From assembly GCF_002250625.1 (NCBI RefSeq), contig NZ_NMVQ01000023.1, positions 274,947-338,946 of the forward strand: a stretch of 64,000 nucleotides of DNA, written 5' to 3'. Numbering within the stretch: the first letter of the stretch is position 1; each line of letters starts with the position of its first letter. This stretch comes from Enemella dayhoffiae. Lineage in GTDB: Bacteria > Actinomycetota > Actinomycetes > Propionibacteriales > Propionibacteriaceae. The position numbers were made by a program, and so were the translations under genes. Shown here in pieces: positions 18,483 through 27,113 of this stretch. A model generated the notes under the pieces. That model worked only from the letters and a program-made list of their open reading frames with translations. It was not told where the DNA came from and did no database searches.

Positions 18483-19232
18483 ATGGCAACCCGCTTCGAC
18501 GACCGGCTCCTGGGTGGCATCGAGACCGGGTACGCCTATCGCGAGGACGCCGAACCGTTGCGCGGGCTGCGCGCGGTCAACCGGGAGCTCGCCCGCCAGG
18601 TCGCCGCCGACGTGCTGGAGACCGCCCAGCCGCCGCGTCTGGCGTACCGGCACCTGGTCAGCACCCGGATCCGCGGCCGTGAGGTGTGCGCGTTCGGGGT
18701 GGGGGACCTGCTCGGCCGCGGGCTGGGCAGCTGTCTGCTGGTCCGCCTCGACGGTGAGCTGCCCTATCTGCGCATACAGGCGCAGGGGGACTTCTCCCGA
18801 CACGACGTACGCCTCGGCGACCCGACCTTGGACAACACGTTCCGGATCGACAGCGAGGTGCCCAACGACAGTTCCCCGCTGGCCCGGGCCTGGTTGCGGG
18901 CGCTGGTCACCCCGGGCGTACGCAGGGTGCTGCTCACCCACAGCCCCATCGACTGGAGCATCGTCGGTCACCACCTGCTGCACCTGGCGACGTACCACCC
19001 GCCCGAGCGCGCCGAGAAGTTGATCACCGACGAGGGGAAGCACCTGGTCTCGCTGGCCGAGGCGATCGACCCCAGCGTCTACCACCAGTTCGGCACCGCC
19101 GGCGACCCGGACGCCGCCGCGGTCGACCAGTGGTTGGCCGAGCCGGAGGACACCTCCGAACCCCCGCTCGTGGCCCGCCACGACGATCCGCCCGGCGGCG
19201 GCTGGCCGCTACTGCCCGGCGCGCGCCCGTGA
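18483..19232 (+). CDS. hypothetical protein, first of a coupled pair
   Basis: 249 residues from ATG 18483; an in-frame ATG at 18474 is possible. No signal peptide or membrane segment and no recognised domain. A central segment, DVRLGDPTLDNTFRIDSEVP, resembles RTGDPHFDRLYRITST in the next protein, so both may share a GD-x-x-[FL]-D-type domain of the kind seen in DUF3137-like proteins. Its TGA overlaps the GTG of the next gene. Function unknown. Confidence 0.65.
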   Translation: MATRFDDRLLGGIETGYAYREDAEPLRGLRAVNRELARQVAADVLETAQPPRLAYRHLVSTRIRGREVCAFGVGDLLGRGLGSCLLVRLDGELPYLRIQAQGDFSRHDVRLGDPTLDNTFRIDSEVPNDSSPLARAWLRALVTPGVRRVLLTHSPIDWSIVGHHLLHLATYHPPERAEKLITDEGKHLVSLAEAIDPSVYHQFGTAGDPDAAAVDQWLAEPEDTSEPPLVARHDDPPGGGWPLLPGARP

Positions 19233-20122
19233 ACGGACTGGAGTCCCGGCGCTCCGACGCGGCCTGGGGTGTGGCCGCCGGCTCGGTGCTGCTCAGCCCG
19301 GTGGTGCTGCTGGTCGGTGCGCTGATCGCGCCCGGGGTCTGGCTGGTGGTGCCCGCGCTGGGCACCGGGCTGTGCGTGGCGTTCGTGGCGATGCTGGCCC
19401 GCGCCTGGCGATCCGGCGGCCCCGGCCCCGTCGAACGGGCCCGGCGGCTGACCGGGCAGCGGGCCCGCCGGCGCCGCAACAGCTTCGCCATCACCCGGCA
19501 CCTCCCCGCCTCGGTGACCCTGACCCGGGAGGTGGGCGACCTAGCCCTGCTCTGGGCGGACACGATGCCGCCGGACAACTTCGGCCCCGGGCACCTGGAG
19601 AACCGGATGGAAGGGTTCGTCGCGGCGCGGCGCTCCAGCAACTCCGAACCGACCCGGTTCACCGGCTTCGAGCACGTGGACCCGGACGGCGGGCGACGCT
19701 GGTACCTGATGGTGCCGCTGCCCGGCCCGCTGCCGCCGCTGGAAGTGATCCGCGAGCGCGGCGTACGCTCCGAGGCCGCCTTCCGCACCGGTGACCCGCA
19801 CTTCGACCGGCTCTATCGGATCACCAGCACCTGGTCCGGCGCAGCCGCGACACAGGCATACCTCGCCGCCTTCTTCAGCGAACCGGTGGTCGCCCAGATG
19901 AAGGAGGTCGCCTTCGCCTGGCGGGTCCGCGGCCGTTTCCTGATCGCCACTCCCGAGGTGGACGACGCGGCCAAGGCGGTGGCGTACGCCCAGAACTTCG
20001 GCACCCAGCTGGCGCTGATCGCCGACCGGCTGCCCGAGCAGCTGTTCGCCCGGTATGCCGACTGGTACGCCCCATTCGACGGACTGCCCCCGGGCCTGGC
20101 CAACCCCGACGACCTACGCTGA
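19229..20122 (+). CDS. hypothetical membrane protein, second of a coupled pair
   Basis: 297 residues from GTG 19229, overlapping the preceding stop (GTGA). Two transmembrane segments lie near residues 10-55, followed by a basic linker and a soluble domain with GDPHFDRLYRI. It could anchor the partner protein to the membrane. It has a tail-to-tail overlap of 9 bp with the BCCT gene. No catalytic motif seen; function unknown. Confidence 0.7.
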   Translation: MNGLESRRSDAAWGVAAGSVLLSPVVLLVGALIAPGVWLVVPALGTGLCVAFVAMLARAWRSGGPGPVERARRLTGQRARRRRNSFAITRHLPASVTLTREVGDLALLWADTMPPDNFGPGHLENRMEGFVAARRSSNSEPTRFTGFEHVDPDGGRRWYLMVPLPGPLPPLEVIRERGVRSEAAFRTGDPHFDRLYRITSTWSGAAATQAYLAAFFSEPVVAQMKEVAFAWRVRGRFLIATPEVDDAAKAVAYAQNFGTQLALIADRLPEQLFARYADWYAPFDGLPPGLANPDDLR

Positions 20123-21688
20123 CTCGCGCCCCGGCTCCGCCTCCGGCTCGCGGGCCAGCTCCGGCGTGCGCTCTCGCTCCAGTGACCGGTACAACCCGAT
20201 CATCACCAGCACCATCACCACGGCGAACGGCAGCGCCATGATGATCGTCGCGTTCTTGAGCGCGTCGATCCCGCCGACCAGCAGCATCGCGATGGTGAGC
20301 ACGCCGGTCGCCAGCGCCCACAGGATGCGCAGGGTGGCCCGCCCGTCGGTCTTCGGGTCGGGCAGGTGGGAGGACAGGTTGGCCATCACCAGCGCCGCCG
20401 AGTCGGCCGAGGTGACATAGAACAACAGGCCGACCAGGGTGGCCAGCCCGACCAGGAACAGCGGCAACGGATAGGTCTGCAGCAGCGTGAAGAAGCCGAG
20501 CTCGGGGGAGTTCGACGCCTGTTCGCCGAAGCCGGCGTCCCCGTCGGCGATCCGTTTCACCGCACTGTTGCCGAACACGCTCACCCACATGACGATGTAG
20601 CTGAACGGGATCGTCAGCGTACCGAGCACGAACTGCCCGATCGTCCGGCCCCGCGAGATGCGCGCCAGGAACATGCCGACGAAGGACGCCCAGGCGATCC
20701 ACCACGCCCAGAAGAACAACGTCCAGCTGTTCATCCACTCCTGCGGATAGCCGTACGCCATCGTGTCCAGCGTCATCCCGGGGAACATCGCCACGAAGTC
20801 GCCGACGTTCATCACCGCGGCGCGCAGCAGGAAGGTGGTGTCGCCGGTGACCAGCACCCAGCCGGCCAGCAGGATCGCCAGCAGCACGTTGAGCTGGGAC
20901 AGGAATCGGATCCCGCGATCGACTCCGGTGGTCGCCGAGACGGCCGCCACCACGACGGCGAGCACCGTGAGCCCTATCTGGGCCGGGATTCCCTGGGGTA
21001 CGCCGGTGAGGATGTCCAGGCCGACGTTGAGCATGACCACCCCGATGCCGAGCGAGGCGGCGACGCCGAAGATGGTGCCCAGCATCGTGGCGATGTCGAC
21101 GGCGTCGCCGAGGGTCCCGTGCACGCGCTTGCCGAACAGCGGCGACAGGGCGGAGCGAACCGCCAGCGGCAGGCCCTTGCGATAGGCGAAATAGGTCAGC
21201 GCGATCCCCATCAGCGCATACATCGCCCACCCGGTGATGCCGTAGTGGAACATCGTCCACACGGTCGCCTCGCGCGCCGCGTCGGCGGTGCCGCCGGGGG
21301 ACTGCGGCGGGGTGAGATATTGGGCGGCCGGTTCGGCGACGGCATAGAACATCAGGTCGGTTCCGATGCCGGCGGCGAACAGCATCGCCGCCCACGCGAA
21401 CGTGCTGTACTCGGGACGATCGGAGTCCTTGCCCAGGCGTACCCGGGAATGCCGTGCTCCCACGAGGATGACGAACACCAGCACCACGGTGGCCAGGGCG
21501 ATGTAGAACCAGCCGAACCAGTCCGAGGTCAGCAGAACCGCCGCCCCGAGCAGTTCGCCGGCTCCGGTGGGGTCGAGCAGCGCCCAGGTCGCGATGAGCG
21601 CCGTGATCACCGCCGAGACGGCGAGCACCAGCCACTTCGCCGGGGGTCGGTGCGTGGGCGCCTGCTGCTGATCAACCTGTGTGCTCAC
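20114..21688 (-). CDS. BCCT-family osmolyte transporter
   Basis: A 524-residue secondary transporter with about 12 transmembrane segments. The diagnostic BCCT pieces are AAGIGTDLMFYAVAEP (usually GxGxxxxFxxVxEP) and the TM8 segment FWAWWIAWASFVGMF followed by LARISRGRTI, which carries the aromatic substrate box. Members import glycine betaine, choline, carnitine or similar. The Asp in GIGTD resembles proton- or sodium-coupled variants, but the substrate cannot be fixed. It stands alone on the minus strand. Confidence 0.93.
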   Translation of the reverse strand: MSTQVDQQQAPTHRPPAKWLVLAVSAVITALIATWALLDPTGAGELLGAAVLLTSDWFGWFYIALATVVLVFVILVGARHSRVRLGKDSDRPEYSTFAWAAMLFAAGIGTDLMFYAVAEPAAQYLTPPQSPGGTADAAREATVWTMFHYGITGWAMYALMGIALTYFAYRKGLPLAVRSALSPLFGKRVHGTLGDAVDIATMLGTIFGVAASLGIGVVMLNVGLDILTGVPQGIPAQIGLTVLAVVVAAVSATTGVDRGIRFLSQLNVLLAILLAGWVLVTGDTTFLLRAAVMNVGDFVAMFPGMTLDTMAYGYPQEWMNSWTLFFWAWWIAWASFVGMFLARISRGRTIGQFVLGTLTIPFSYIVMWVSVFGNSAVKRIADGDAGFGEQASNSPELGFFTLLQTYPLPLFLVGLATLVGLLFYVTSADSAALVMANLSSHLPDPKTDGRATLRILWALATGVLTIAMLLVGGIDALKNATIIMALPFAVVMVLVMIGLYRSLERERTPELAREPEAEPGRESA

Positions 21689-21758
21689 CGGGCGAGGCTA
21701 TCCAGTTGGCATCATTCAGGAGCGGAACCGGGGAGCGAGTCGGGAGGAACGGCCCGGT

Positions 21759-21787
21759 TTGACCCACTCGGGAGCGGCGCGTAGGCT
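21759..21787 (+). promoter_or_regulatory. sigma-70-type promoter for rplU-rpmA
   Basis: The -35 TTGACC (21759-21764) and -10 TAGGCT (21782-21787) are separated by exactly 17 bp. Transcription would start near 21794-21797, leaving about 110 nt before the standard rplU GTG. This is the clearest housekeeping promoter in the window. Confidence 0.75.
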
Positions 21788-21907
21788 TGATCCTCGGTGC
21801 TCAGTGGACGCAGAACCACGTGCGGCTGCGGCATCTCCACCGATCGGGTCGCCCTGCGCCACGCGCTGGGGCCGGGCCCATTGACGAAGACAGAGAGTAG
21901 GTCAGGC

Positions 21908-22216
21908 GTGTACGCGATCGTGCGCAGTGGCGGCCGCCAGCACAAGGTTGCCGTGGGTGACGTCGTCGAGATCGACAAGGTCACCGACGAGGTCGGCTCC
22001 AGCGTCAAGCTGCAGCCGCTCCTGCTGGTCGACGGCGAAACCGTCACCTCCGACAAGGGTGCTCTGGACAAGGCCTCGGTGACCGCCGAGGTGCTGGCCG
22101 AGACCAAGGGTCCGAAGATCCGGATCATGAAGTTCAAGAACAAGACCGGCTACCGCAAGCGCCAGGGCCACCGCCAGCGCTACACGCAGGTCAAGGTCAC
22201 CGGAATCAAGGCGTGA
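21908..22216 (+). CDS. rplU: 50S ribosomal protein L21
   Basis: 102 residues, the usual L21 length, beginning [18 protein letters not shown] from GTG 21908. The C-terminus carries the conserved [25 protein letters not shown] rRNA-binding block. The frame stays open upstream to a GTG at 21797, exactly where the predicted transcript would begin; that would add 37 residues. The normal start is preferred on family length. Followed 14 bp later by rpmA. Confidence 0.96.
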   Translation: MYAIVRSGGRQHKVAVGDVVEIDKVTDEVGSSVKLQPLLLVDGETVTSDKGALDKASVTAEVLAETKGPKIRIMKFKNKTGYRKRQGHRQRYTQVKVTGIKA

Positions 22217-22230
22217 GGGGCTGATCACAG

Positions 22231-22503
22231 ATGGCACACAAGAAGGGCGCGTCCTCGACCCGCAACGGTCGTGACTCCAACTCCCAGCGGCTCGGCGTGA
22301 AGCGTTTCGGCGGCCAGCTGGTCAACGCCGGCGAGATCATCGTCCGCCAGCGCGGCACCCACTTCCACCCGGGCGACGGCGTCGGCCGCGGGGGCGATGA
22401 CACCCTGTTCGCGCTGCGCGCGGGCAACGTCGAGTTCGGCACCCGGCGCGGGCGCCGCGTGGTCAACGTGACCCCGGTCGAGGTCGCCGCCAGCGCGAGC
22501 TGA
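22231..22503 (+). CDS. rpmA: 50S ribosomal protein L27
   Basis: 90 residues beginning [20 protein letters not shown], the conserved L27 N-terminus that reaches the peptidyl-transferase centre. There is no N-terminal prepeptide of the Firmicutes type, so no protease processing is needed. Co-transcribed with rplU and followed at once by a terminator. Confidence 0.98.
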   Translation: MAHKKGASSTRNGRDSNSQRLGVKRFGGQLVNAGEIIVRQRGTHFHPGDGVGRGGDDTLFALRAGNVEFGTRRGRRVVNVTPVEVAASAS

Positions 22504-22519
22504 CAAGCACTCCACCAGA

Positions 22520-22549
22520 GCGCCTCGGTCCCCCAGCGGACCGGGGCGC
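22520..22549 (+). terminator. terminator of rplU-rpmA
   Basis: A 12-bp stem (GCGCCTCGGTCC against GGACCGGGGCGC, one G-U pair in RNA) with a 6-nt loop lies 17 bp after the rpmA stop and is followed by a T-enriched TTGGTCGTT. Confidence 0.8.
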
Positions 22550-22623
22550 TTGGTCGTTCCGGACCGCGCTTGAGGGGCGACGGCTGACCGGCTGCCGAGG
22601 TCAGGGATTGAGTGCCGCGCAGA

Positions 22624-22642
22624 ATAGGTTAGGCTAACCTCA
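22624..22642 (+). promoter_or_regulatory. IdeR/DtxR iron box
   Basis: The core AGGTTAGGCTAACCT (22626-22640) is a 7-bp perfect inverted repeat around one G and matches the DtxR/IdeR consensus TTAGGTTAGSCTAACCTAA over almost its full 19 bp. It lies 24 bp upstream of the siderophore-interacting protein gene, so iron-loaded IdeR should repress that gene. Confidence 0.88.
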
Positions 22643-22665
22643 CCCAACCGAAGAGAGGTTCAGCG

Positions 22666-23514
22666 ATGAGCGAGCAGCAGCGCACGCGGCGTAGGCCGAA
22701 GTCGGTGACGGTCGTCGCGACCGAACGACTCAGCCCCGAGCTGGTCCGGGTGATCCTGACCGGGGAGGACCTGCGCCAGCTTCCGCCGCTGGAGTTCACC
22801 GACCACTACGTGAAACTGCTCTTCCCGCCGCCGGGCGCGGCGTACGCCTGGCCCTTCGACCCGGAACAGCTCCGCGCGACCAGGCCTGCGGACGAGTGGC
22901 CGCTCACCCGCACCTACACGATTCGCTGGTTCGATCGCGACACGGCAAGACTGGCGATCGACTTCGTGGTGCACGGTGATCAGGGCATCGCGGGTCCGTG
23001 GGCGGCCGCCGTGCAGCCCGGGGAACAGATCGGATTCCTGGGTCCGGGTGGCGCCTGGGCGCCGGATCCTGCCGCCGGGGACCACCTGCTCGTCGGCGAC
23101 GAATCGGCTCTGCCGGCCATCGCGGCGGCCCTGGACGCCCTGCCCACCGGCGCGCCGGCGCGCGCCTTCCTCGAGGTGTCCAGCCCGGAAGCGGAGGTGC
23201 CGGTACGCTGCGGCGGCGGCATCGACGTCACCTGGGTGCACCGGGGCGCCCACCCCCACGGCACCGCCCTCGCCGCGACGGTCCGCGCGGCGGTGACCCC
23301 CACCCCGGAGCTGCGCGCCTTCGTGCACGGCAACGCCGAGATGGTCAAGGACCTGCGTCGGTGGCTTTTCGTCGAACACCGGGTGCCCCGGGACCAGGTG
23401 TCCATCTCCGGCTATTGGCGGACCGGTCTCGACGAGGCGGGCTGGCAGTCGACCAAGCGCGACTTCAACGCCGAGCTGGAACGCGACGAGGCGCGGCTGA
23501 CCGACGTGGCCTGA
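22666..23514 (+). CDS. siderophore-interacting protein (ferric-siderophore reductase, ViuB type)
   Basis: A 282-residue flavoreductase that releases iron from imported ferric siderophores using NAD(P)H. Visible features are the FAD-binding RTYTIRWFD segment, the SIP tail motif YWRTGLDE-GW and GDESALPAI in the nucleotide domain. ATG 22666 follows a GAGAGG ribosome-binding site. A strong IdeR box directly upstream predicts induction under iron starvation. It sits alone between rpmA and obg, with no siderophore transport genes nearby. Confidence 0.92.
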   Translation: MSEQQRTRRRPKSVTVVATERLSPELVRVILTGEDLRQLPPLEFTDHYVKLLFPPPGAAYAWPFDPEQLRATRPADEWPLTRTYTIRWFDRDTARLAIDFVVHGDQGIAGPWAAAVQPGEQIGFLGPGGAWAPDPAAGDHLLVGDESALPAIAAALDALPTGAPARAFLEVSSPEAEVPVRCGGGIDVTWVHRGAHPHGTALAATVRAAVTPTPELRAFVHGNAEMVKDLRRWLFVEHRVPRDQVSISGYWRTGLDEAGWQSTKRDFNAELERDEARLTDVA

Positions 23515-23589
23515 GCTGACGGCGTACGCTCGCCCTGCCGTCCACCGCCGCCGACGCGGTCGCCGCAGCAGCGATTGCCGCCCGAAAGC

Positions 23590-23595
23590 TAGACT
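23590..23595 (+). promoter_or_regulatory. -10 element for obg
   Basis: TAGACT lies 31 bp upstream of the obg start; no good -35 is visible at 17 bp. The same hexamer precedes two other genes in this window (about 39945 and 49418). Confidence 0.4.
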
Positions 23596-23625
23596 GGGCG
23601 GTCGCAGCCAGAGACGGGACACAGC

Positions 23626-25176
23626 ATGGCCATTCCTTCCTTCGTCGACCAGGTCACCCTCGAGGTGGCCGGGGGTAACGGCGGACACGGTTGCGCCTCC
23701 ATCCACCGCGAGAAGTTCAAACCGCTCGGCGGTCCCGACGGCGGCAACGGCGGTGACGGCGGCTCCGTCGTGCTGCGCGTCGACCCCGGCCTGACCACGC
23801 TGGTGGAGTTCCACCGCAGTTCTCGGCGCCGGGCCAGCAACGGCCAGCCGGGCAAGGGTGACCACCAGAACGGCGCCCGCGGCGAGGACGTCGTGCTCGC
23901 GGTGCCCGACGGCACCGTGATCACCGACGCCGACACCGGCGAACAGCTCGCCGACCTGACCGGCAACGGTGCCGAGCTGGTGGTCGCCTCCGGGGGCAAG
24001 GGTGGTCTCGGCAACGCGGCGCTGGCGACGGCCGCCCGCAAGGCCCCCGGGTTTGCCCTGCTCGGTGAGGAGGGTGAGTCCCGGCGCGTCACCATGGAGC
24101 TCAAGGTGGTCGCCGATGTGGGCCTGGTCGGCTTCCCGAGCGCCGGCAAGTCGTCCTTGGTGGCCGCGATCTCGCGGGCCCGGCCCAAGATCGCCGACTA
24201 TCCGTTCACCACCCTGGTGCCCAACCTCGGCGTCGTGGTCGCCGGCGACACCACCTTCACCGTCGCCGACGTCCCCGGCCTGATCGAGGGGGCCTCCGAG
24301 GGCCGCGGGTTGGGCCACGACTTCCTGCGCCACATCGAGCGCTGCGCCGCGCTGGTGCACGTGATCGACTGCGCCACCTTCGAGCCGGGCCGTGACCCGC
24401 TGTCGGATCTCGACGTGATCGAGGCCGAGCTGACCGCCCACGGCGGGCTCGACGACCGGCCCCGGCTGGTCGCGCTGAACAAGGCCGACGTACCCGACGG
24501 GCACGACCTGGCCGAGATCGTGCTGCCCGAGGTGGAGGCCCGCGGTTGGCCCACTTTCGTCATCTCCACCAAGTCGGGGGAGGGTCTGCAGTCGCTCACC
24601 TTCGCGATGGCAGATCTGGTACGCCGCCGCCGCGAGACGCTGCCCCCGCCGGCGGCCCCGCGCGTGGTGCTGCGCCCCGAACCGGTGACCGGCGGTGAGG
24701 AGTTCACCATCAAGCGGATCGGTGACGGCGAGGGCGGCCACCTGTGGCGGGTCCGCGGTGCCAAGCCCGAGCGGTGGGTCCGCCAGACCGACTTCAACAA
24801 CCCCGAGGCGGTGGGCTATCTGGCCGACCGGCTGAACCGGATCGGCATCGAGACCAAACTCCTCGAGCTGGGTGCCCGGGCCGGGGACGCGGTCGCCATC
24901 GGCGGTGAGGACGCCGTCGTCTTCGACTTCTCCCCGCAGATCGACATCGGCGCCGAGATCCTTTCCCGGCGCGGCGAGGACGACCGGGTGCTCGACGAGC
25001 GCCCCGCCGTCGCCCGCCGCCGCGCCCGCGACGCCGAATATCACGCCTCCCAGGCCGGTGCCGAGCCCGAGACCCAGGGCATGCGCCGCGGGTACGCCAA
25101 GTCCCACCGCCCCACGTCGGCTGAGCGTTCCGGCACGGTGGCTGAGCCTGTCGAAACCGCCGACGCCGATGAGTGA
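23626..25176 (+). CDS. obg: GTPase Obg
   Basis: A 516-residue essential GTPase involved in 50S maturation and stress or growth control. An N-terminal glycine-rich Obg fold (residues 1-158, many GGxGG repeats) is followed by a G domain with P-loop GFPSAGKSS (169-177), DVPGLIEGA (G3) and NKAD (G4). The OCT domain typical of actinobacteria occupies about residues 355-435. The last roughly 60 residues are variable, and their final 15 codons overlap an interspersed repeat. It overlaps proB by 8 bp. Confidence 0.97.
   Translation: MAIPSFVDQVTLEVAGGNGGHGCASIHREKFKPLGGPDGGNGGDGGSVVLRVDPGLTTLVEFHRSSRRRASNGQPGKGDHQNGARGEDVVLAVPDGTVITDADTGEQLADLTGNGAELVVASGGKGGLGNAALATAARKAPGFALLGEEGESRRVTMELKVVADVGLVGFPSAGKSSLVAAISRARPKIADYPFTTLVPNLGVVVAGDTTFTVADVPGLIEGASEGRGLGHDFLRHIERCAALVHVIDCATFEPGRDPLSDLDVIEAELTAHGGLDDRPRLVALNKADVPDGHDLAEIVLPEVEARGWPTFVISTKSGEGLQSLTFAMADLVRRRRETLPPPAAPRVVLRPEPVTGGEEFTIKRIGDGEGGHLWRVRGAKPERWVRQTDFNNPEAVGYLADRLNRIGIETKLLELGARAGDAVAIGGEDAVVFDFSPQIDIGAEILSRRGEDDRVLDERPAVARRRARDAEYHASQAGAEPETQGMRRGYAKSHRPTSAERSGTVAEPVETADADE
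25136..25161. repeat. interspersed repeat copy inside the obg 3' end
   Basis: GTGGCTGAGCCTGTCGAA (25138-25155), within a slightly longer homologous stretch, is nearly the same as the intergenic copy at 37919-37943. This GAGCCTGTCGAA-type word is a familiar dispersed element of high-GC actinobacteria. Here it is read through as coding sequence (VAEPVE) at the C-terminus of Obg. Confidence 0.6.
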
Positions 25177-26308
25177 CCTGGCCGCGGACTGGTTCGGCTC
25201 CGCACCCCGGGTCGTCGTCAAGGTCGGCTCCTCCTCGCTGACCACCCCGCAGGGGGCGATCGACCCGGACCGGATCCAGTCCCTGGTGGATGCCCTGGCG
25301 GGCGTACGCGCGGCCGGGCGCGAGGTCGTCCTGGTCTCCTCAGGTGCGATCGCGGCCGGGATCTCCCCGCTCGGGCTGAAACGCCGCCCCCGCGACCTGG
25401 CCACCCAGCAGGCGGCCGCCTCGGTGGGGCAGGGGCTGCTGGTGGCGCACTACACGCGGCGGTTTCTCGAGCACGGCTGGCGGGTCGGTCAGGTGCTGCT
25501 CACCGTCGACGACGTCACCCGCCAGGGCCTCTATCGCAACGCCTATCGCACCCTGGCCAAGCTGCTCGACTTCGGGGTGATCCCGATCGTCAACGAGAAC
25601 GACACCGTCGCCACCCACGAGATCCGCTTCGGCGACAACGACCGACTGGCCGCGCTGGTTGCCCACCTGGTGCACGCCGACGCGCTGGTGCTGCTCAGCG
25701 ATGTGGACGCCCTCCATACCGACCACCCGTCCCGGCCCGGTGCCCGCCGCATCCCCGAGGTCGCCGACGCGACCGAACTTGCCGGGGTGGACATCTCCCG
25801 CACCGGCTCGGCGGTCGGCACCGGTGGCATGGTGACCAAGGTGCAGGCGGCCGAGATCGCCACCTCGGCTGGGATCCCGACCCTGCTCACCTCCGCCGCC
25901 AACGCCGCCTCGGCGCTCTCCGGGGCTGACGTCGGCACTCGGTTCGCGGTCACCGGCAAGCGCCGACCGACCCGGTTGCTCTGGCTGCAGCACGCCTCCT
26001 ACACCGCCGGCCAGCTGCACCTGGACGCCGGCGCGGTGCGCGCCCTCGTCGAACGCAACGCGTCCCTGCTGCCGGTCGGAATCACCGCCGTGGAAGGGGA
26101 ATTCTCGGCCGGGGAGCCGGTCAACCTGGTCACCCCCGAGGGAGCCGTCACGGCGCGCGGGCTGGTCGGTTTCGACGCCGCCGACCTGCGACGGATGATC
26201 GGCAAGGACAGCCGCGAGCTGCTCAGCGCCCTCGGCGAGGACTACGAAGGGGTCGCCGTGCACCGCGACGTGCTGGTGATTCTCAACCGACACAGGGAGA
26301 AATCGTGA
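25169..26308 (+). CDS. proB: glutamate 5-kinase
   Basis: 379 residues; phosphorylates glutamate in the first step of proline synthesis. An amino-acid-kinase domain ([10 protein letters not shown] at the N-terminus, NENDTVA and [12 protein letters not shown] in the active site) is followed by a C-terminal PUA domain from about residue 275. ATG 25169 overlaps the obg end by 8 bp. Its usual partner proA begins at 34798, so the pair is separated by about 8.5 kb of accessory genes. Confidence 0.96.
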   Translation: MSDLAADWFGSAPRVVVKVGSSSLTTPQGAIDPDRIQSLVDALAGVRAAGREVVLVSSGAIAAGISPLGLKRRPRDLATQQAAASVGQGLLVAHYTRRFLEHGWRVGQVLLTVDDVTRQGLYRNAYRTLAKLLDFGVIPIVNENDTVATHEIRFGDNDRLAALVAHLVHADALVLLSDVDALHTDHPSRPGARRIPEVADATELAGVDISRTGSAVGTGGMVTKVQAAEIATSAGIPTLLTSAANAASALSGADVGTRFAVTGKRRPTRLLWLQHASYTAGQLHLDAGAVRALVERNASLLPVGITAVEGEFSAGEPVNLVTPEGAVTARGLVGFDAADLRRMIGKDSRELLSALGEDYEGVAVHRDVLVILNRHREKS

Positions 26309-27113
26309 CCGAACCACCCAACACCCTGCTCCGCGACCGGCTCATCGTCACCGGGAGCGCCGTCGTCTGGCTCGTCGGCACCCTGCTCGGGCTCGGCCTG
26401 GTCGGCGGCTCCTCGGTGTCGGCGCAGGGCAACGGGCTGTTCAGCGACCACGCCACCCTGATCGCCCCACACGGTCCCGCCTTCTCCATCTGGTCGGCGA
26501 TCTACCTCGGCCTGGCCGGCTACGTGCTCTGGCAGTGGCTGCCCGGGACCGCGCGCCAGCCCTGGGCCGGGCGTACCAGGATCCCCGCCGCGGCAACCCT
26601 TGCCCTGAACGGGGTCTGGCTGCTCGTGGTGCAGGCGCAGTGGGTGGGGGCAGCGTGCTGGTGATCGCCCTGCTGGTCGCCGCGCTCGGCTGGCTGCACC
26701 GCCGCACCCGCGACCTGCCCGACGCCGGTTGGGGCGCCCGGGTCTGGGTGCAGCTCACCTTCGGGCTCTACCTGGGCTGGGTGTGCGTGGCGACCTGCGC
26801 CAACGTGGCGCTCGCGCTGGTCGGCTCCGGCGTACCCGCTGCCGGCGCTCTGGCGACCGTGCTCACCCTCGTCGTCCTGCTGGTCGTGCTCGCCGTGTTC
26901 GCCGTCACCGCCGGCCGGCTGCTCACCCACCGCTGGAGCGTTCTCGCGGTGGCCGCGGCGATCGCCTGGGGGCTCGGCTGGGCGGCCTTCGCCCGGTACG
27001 CCGGGGAGTTGCGCTCGATCCCCGTCACCTGGGTGGCCGCGCTGGTGGCGCTGCTGGTGCTGGTGCTGGCGGCGCTGCGCAGCGTACGCCTCAGCCGCCC
27101 AGCAACGCGCTGA
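26305..27113 (+). pseudogene. TspO/MBR-like tryptophan-rich membrane protein, frameshifted
   Basis: GTG 26305 overlaps the proB stop (GTGA). The first frame runs to a TGA at about 26664 and includes FSIWSAIYLGLAGYVLWQW and NGVWLLVVQAQWVG. The second frame continues the protein from about 26650 with SVLVIALLVAALGWLHRR and on to 27113. Adding one base in the GGGGG run at 26646-26650 joins them into about 269 residues with seven or so membrane helices. This could be a true pseudogene or a homopolymer sequencing error. TspO relatives bind tetrapyrroles or other hydrophobic ligands; the role here is unknown. Overlaps the convergent aminotransferase by 23 bp. Confidence 0.75.

Noticed and set aside
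17507..18682. Plus-strand 391-codon frame opposite the BenE transporter
   Set aside because: Highly Arg/Gly/Pro/His-rich, typical of antisense in GC-rich DNA; the opposite strand encodes a clear transporter.
22660..25404. A 914-codon minus-strand open frame opposite the siderophore reductase, obg and proB
   Set aside because: It is an antisense shadow caused by high GC. The plus-strand genes have clear families, and the antisense translation has no recognisable domain.
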